NCBI RefSeq assembly: GCF_016834455.1 | Contig: NZ_CP069213.1 | Span: forward strand, 2,480,501-2,544,500 | DNA length: 64,000 bases | Origin: Shewanella litorisediminis | Lineage (GTDB): Bacteria; Pseudomonadota; Gammaproteobacteria; Enterobacterales; Shewanellaceae | Reading direction: 5' to 3' | In this document: piece by piece, positions 63,725-64,000 of the stretch | Layout of the letters: each line of letters starts with the position of its first letter | Position numbering within the stretch: position 1 is the first letter of the stretch | Made by a program: the position numbers and the translations under genes | The notes under the pieces: generated by a model | Told to the model about the DNA's origin: nothing | The model's database searches: none | The model's input: only the letters and a program-made list of their open reading frames with translations

Positions 63725-63848
63725 AGACAACCTCGGTAACGTTACGGCGCATCCTGCCACATTCAATTCATCATTGCGGCCGACGAGTCTACCCCAAAGC
63801 AGGACCAAAATCGAACATTTTTCAGGCAAAAGTTTGCCTTGCGGCAAT

Positions 63849-63878
63849 AAAAAAGCGGCATCGGCTTGCCGCTTTTTT
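63849..63878 (-). terminator. Terminator of the fadJ-like gene
   Basis: AAAAAAGCGGCA and TGCCGCTTTTTT form a stem with a TCGGCT-type loop. On the minus strand it follows the stop at 63897 by 18 bases. Confidence 0.85.
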
Positions 63879-63896
63879 AATCAACCCATATGGTTC

Positions 63897-64000
63897 TTAA
63901 TAAAAGCGTGTACCTTCGGCCGCCATGGTTTTCAGCAATGCCGCTGGTGCAAACCTGTCACCGTACTTGCTCTGATAGCCTTCCAACAGGCTCACCATCT
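63897..64000 (-). CDS. fadJ: FadJ-like fatty acid oxidation alpha subunit, C-terminal end (partial)
   Basis: The minus-strand frame ending TAA at 63897-63899 gives a tail with YGDRFAPAALLKTMAAEG and a final TRFY. This resembles the end of FadJ/FadB multifunctional enzymes (Y-x-x-RF-P-x-x-L-L-x-x-M-A-x-x-G-x-x-FY/W). sixA next to fadJ in E. coli supports FadJ rather than FadB here. Only about 34 residues are visible, so the call is tentative. The body of the gene lies beyond the window. Confidence 0.55.
   Translation of the reverse strand, partial: MVSLLEGYQSKYGDRFAPAALLKTMAAEGTRFY

Noticed and set aside
63725..63847. Upstream extension of the small membrane protein frame to 63847
   Set aside because: It has no ribosome-binding site and its sequence is not protein-like; the ATG at 63724 has GAGG at good spacing.

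Overview
The window looks like a chromosomal segment of a Shewanella-type gammaproteobacterium. Supporting signs are a HubP/FimV-truA-folC-dedD-cvpA-purF block, a trp operon with trpCF fused and a Trp-codon leader, rnm-yciO-scpAB-rluB divergent from trp, a prmB-aroC-MFS-NAD kinase-yfcL run, a Pla-1/cef-type lipase and CxxCH lipoproteins. The moderately high GC would suit the S. amazonensis side of the genus; the genus is a confident inference, the species is not. No rRNA, tRNA, IS element, prophage or CRISPR array was seen.

Layout. 1-6.8 kb: tail of an L,D-transpeptidase gene, yecM, yeaD, a beta-helix/CxxCH fusion lipoprotein with a second CxxCH lipoprotein behind it, and a convergent AraC regulator. 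7-13 kb: sohB, a large lipoprotein lipase, yciK and an M14 peptidase. 12.7-16.7 kb (minus strand): rnm-yciO and scpA-scpB-rluB. 16.8-23.8 kb: trpL attenuator and trpEGDCFBA. 24-33 kb: isochorismatase-like hydrolase, alpha/beta hydrolase, yciB-yciI-xthA, a chemoreceptor, a DUF1097 protein, a glyoxalase II-like hydrolase, an aminopeptidase-like hydrolase and a DUF4250 protein behind a possible attenuator. 33-47 kb (mostly minus): topB, purF-cvpA-dedD-folC-truA-hubP, asd-pdxB, fabB; one small membrane protein gene behind a Fur-box-like site is on the plus strand. 47-58 kb: mnmC with an unusual N-terminus, yfcL, NAD kinase-like gene, MFS, aroC, prmB, smrB, sixA and an M16 protease.

The most unusual part is 58.2-63.5 kb. 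A 1414-residue beta-propeller/PAS/GGDEF/EAL receptor has an AT-rich sensor half joined to a normal-composition output half. Downstream is a short secreted protein made of ten perfectly conserved GSPHIRY repeats (27-bp units). Its leader can fold so as to mask its ribosome-binding site. Next comes a 38-residue cationic peptide gene ending in GWWN, then a terminator. I recognise neither peptide and no maturation enzyme is visible beside them; this is the best candidate for an undescribed system. The window closes with a small membrane protein and the tail of a fadJ-like gene.

Many starts were moved from the longest open frame to a start supported by a ribosome-binding site or by family alignment (yecM, sohB, trpE, topB, asd, pdxB, MFS, sixA, M16 protease). 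Several of these are TTG or GTG.
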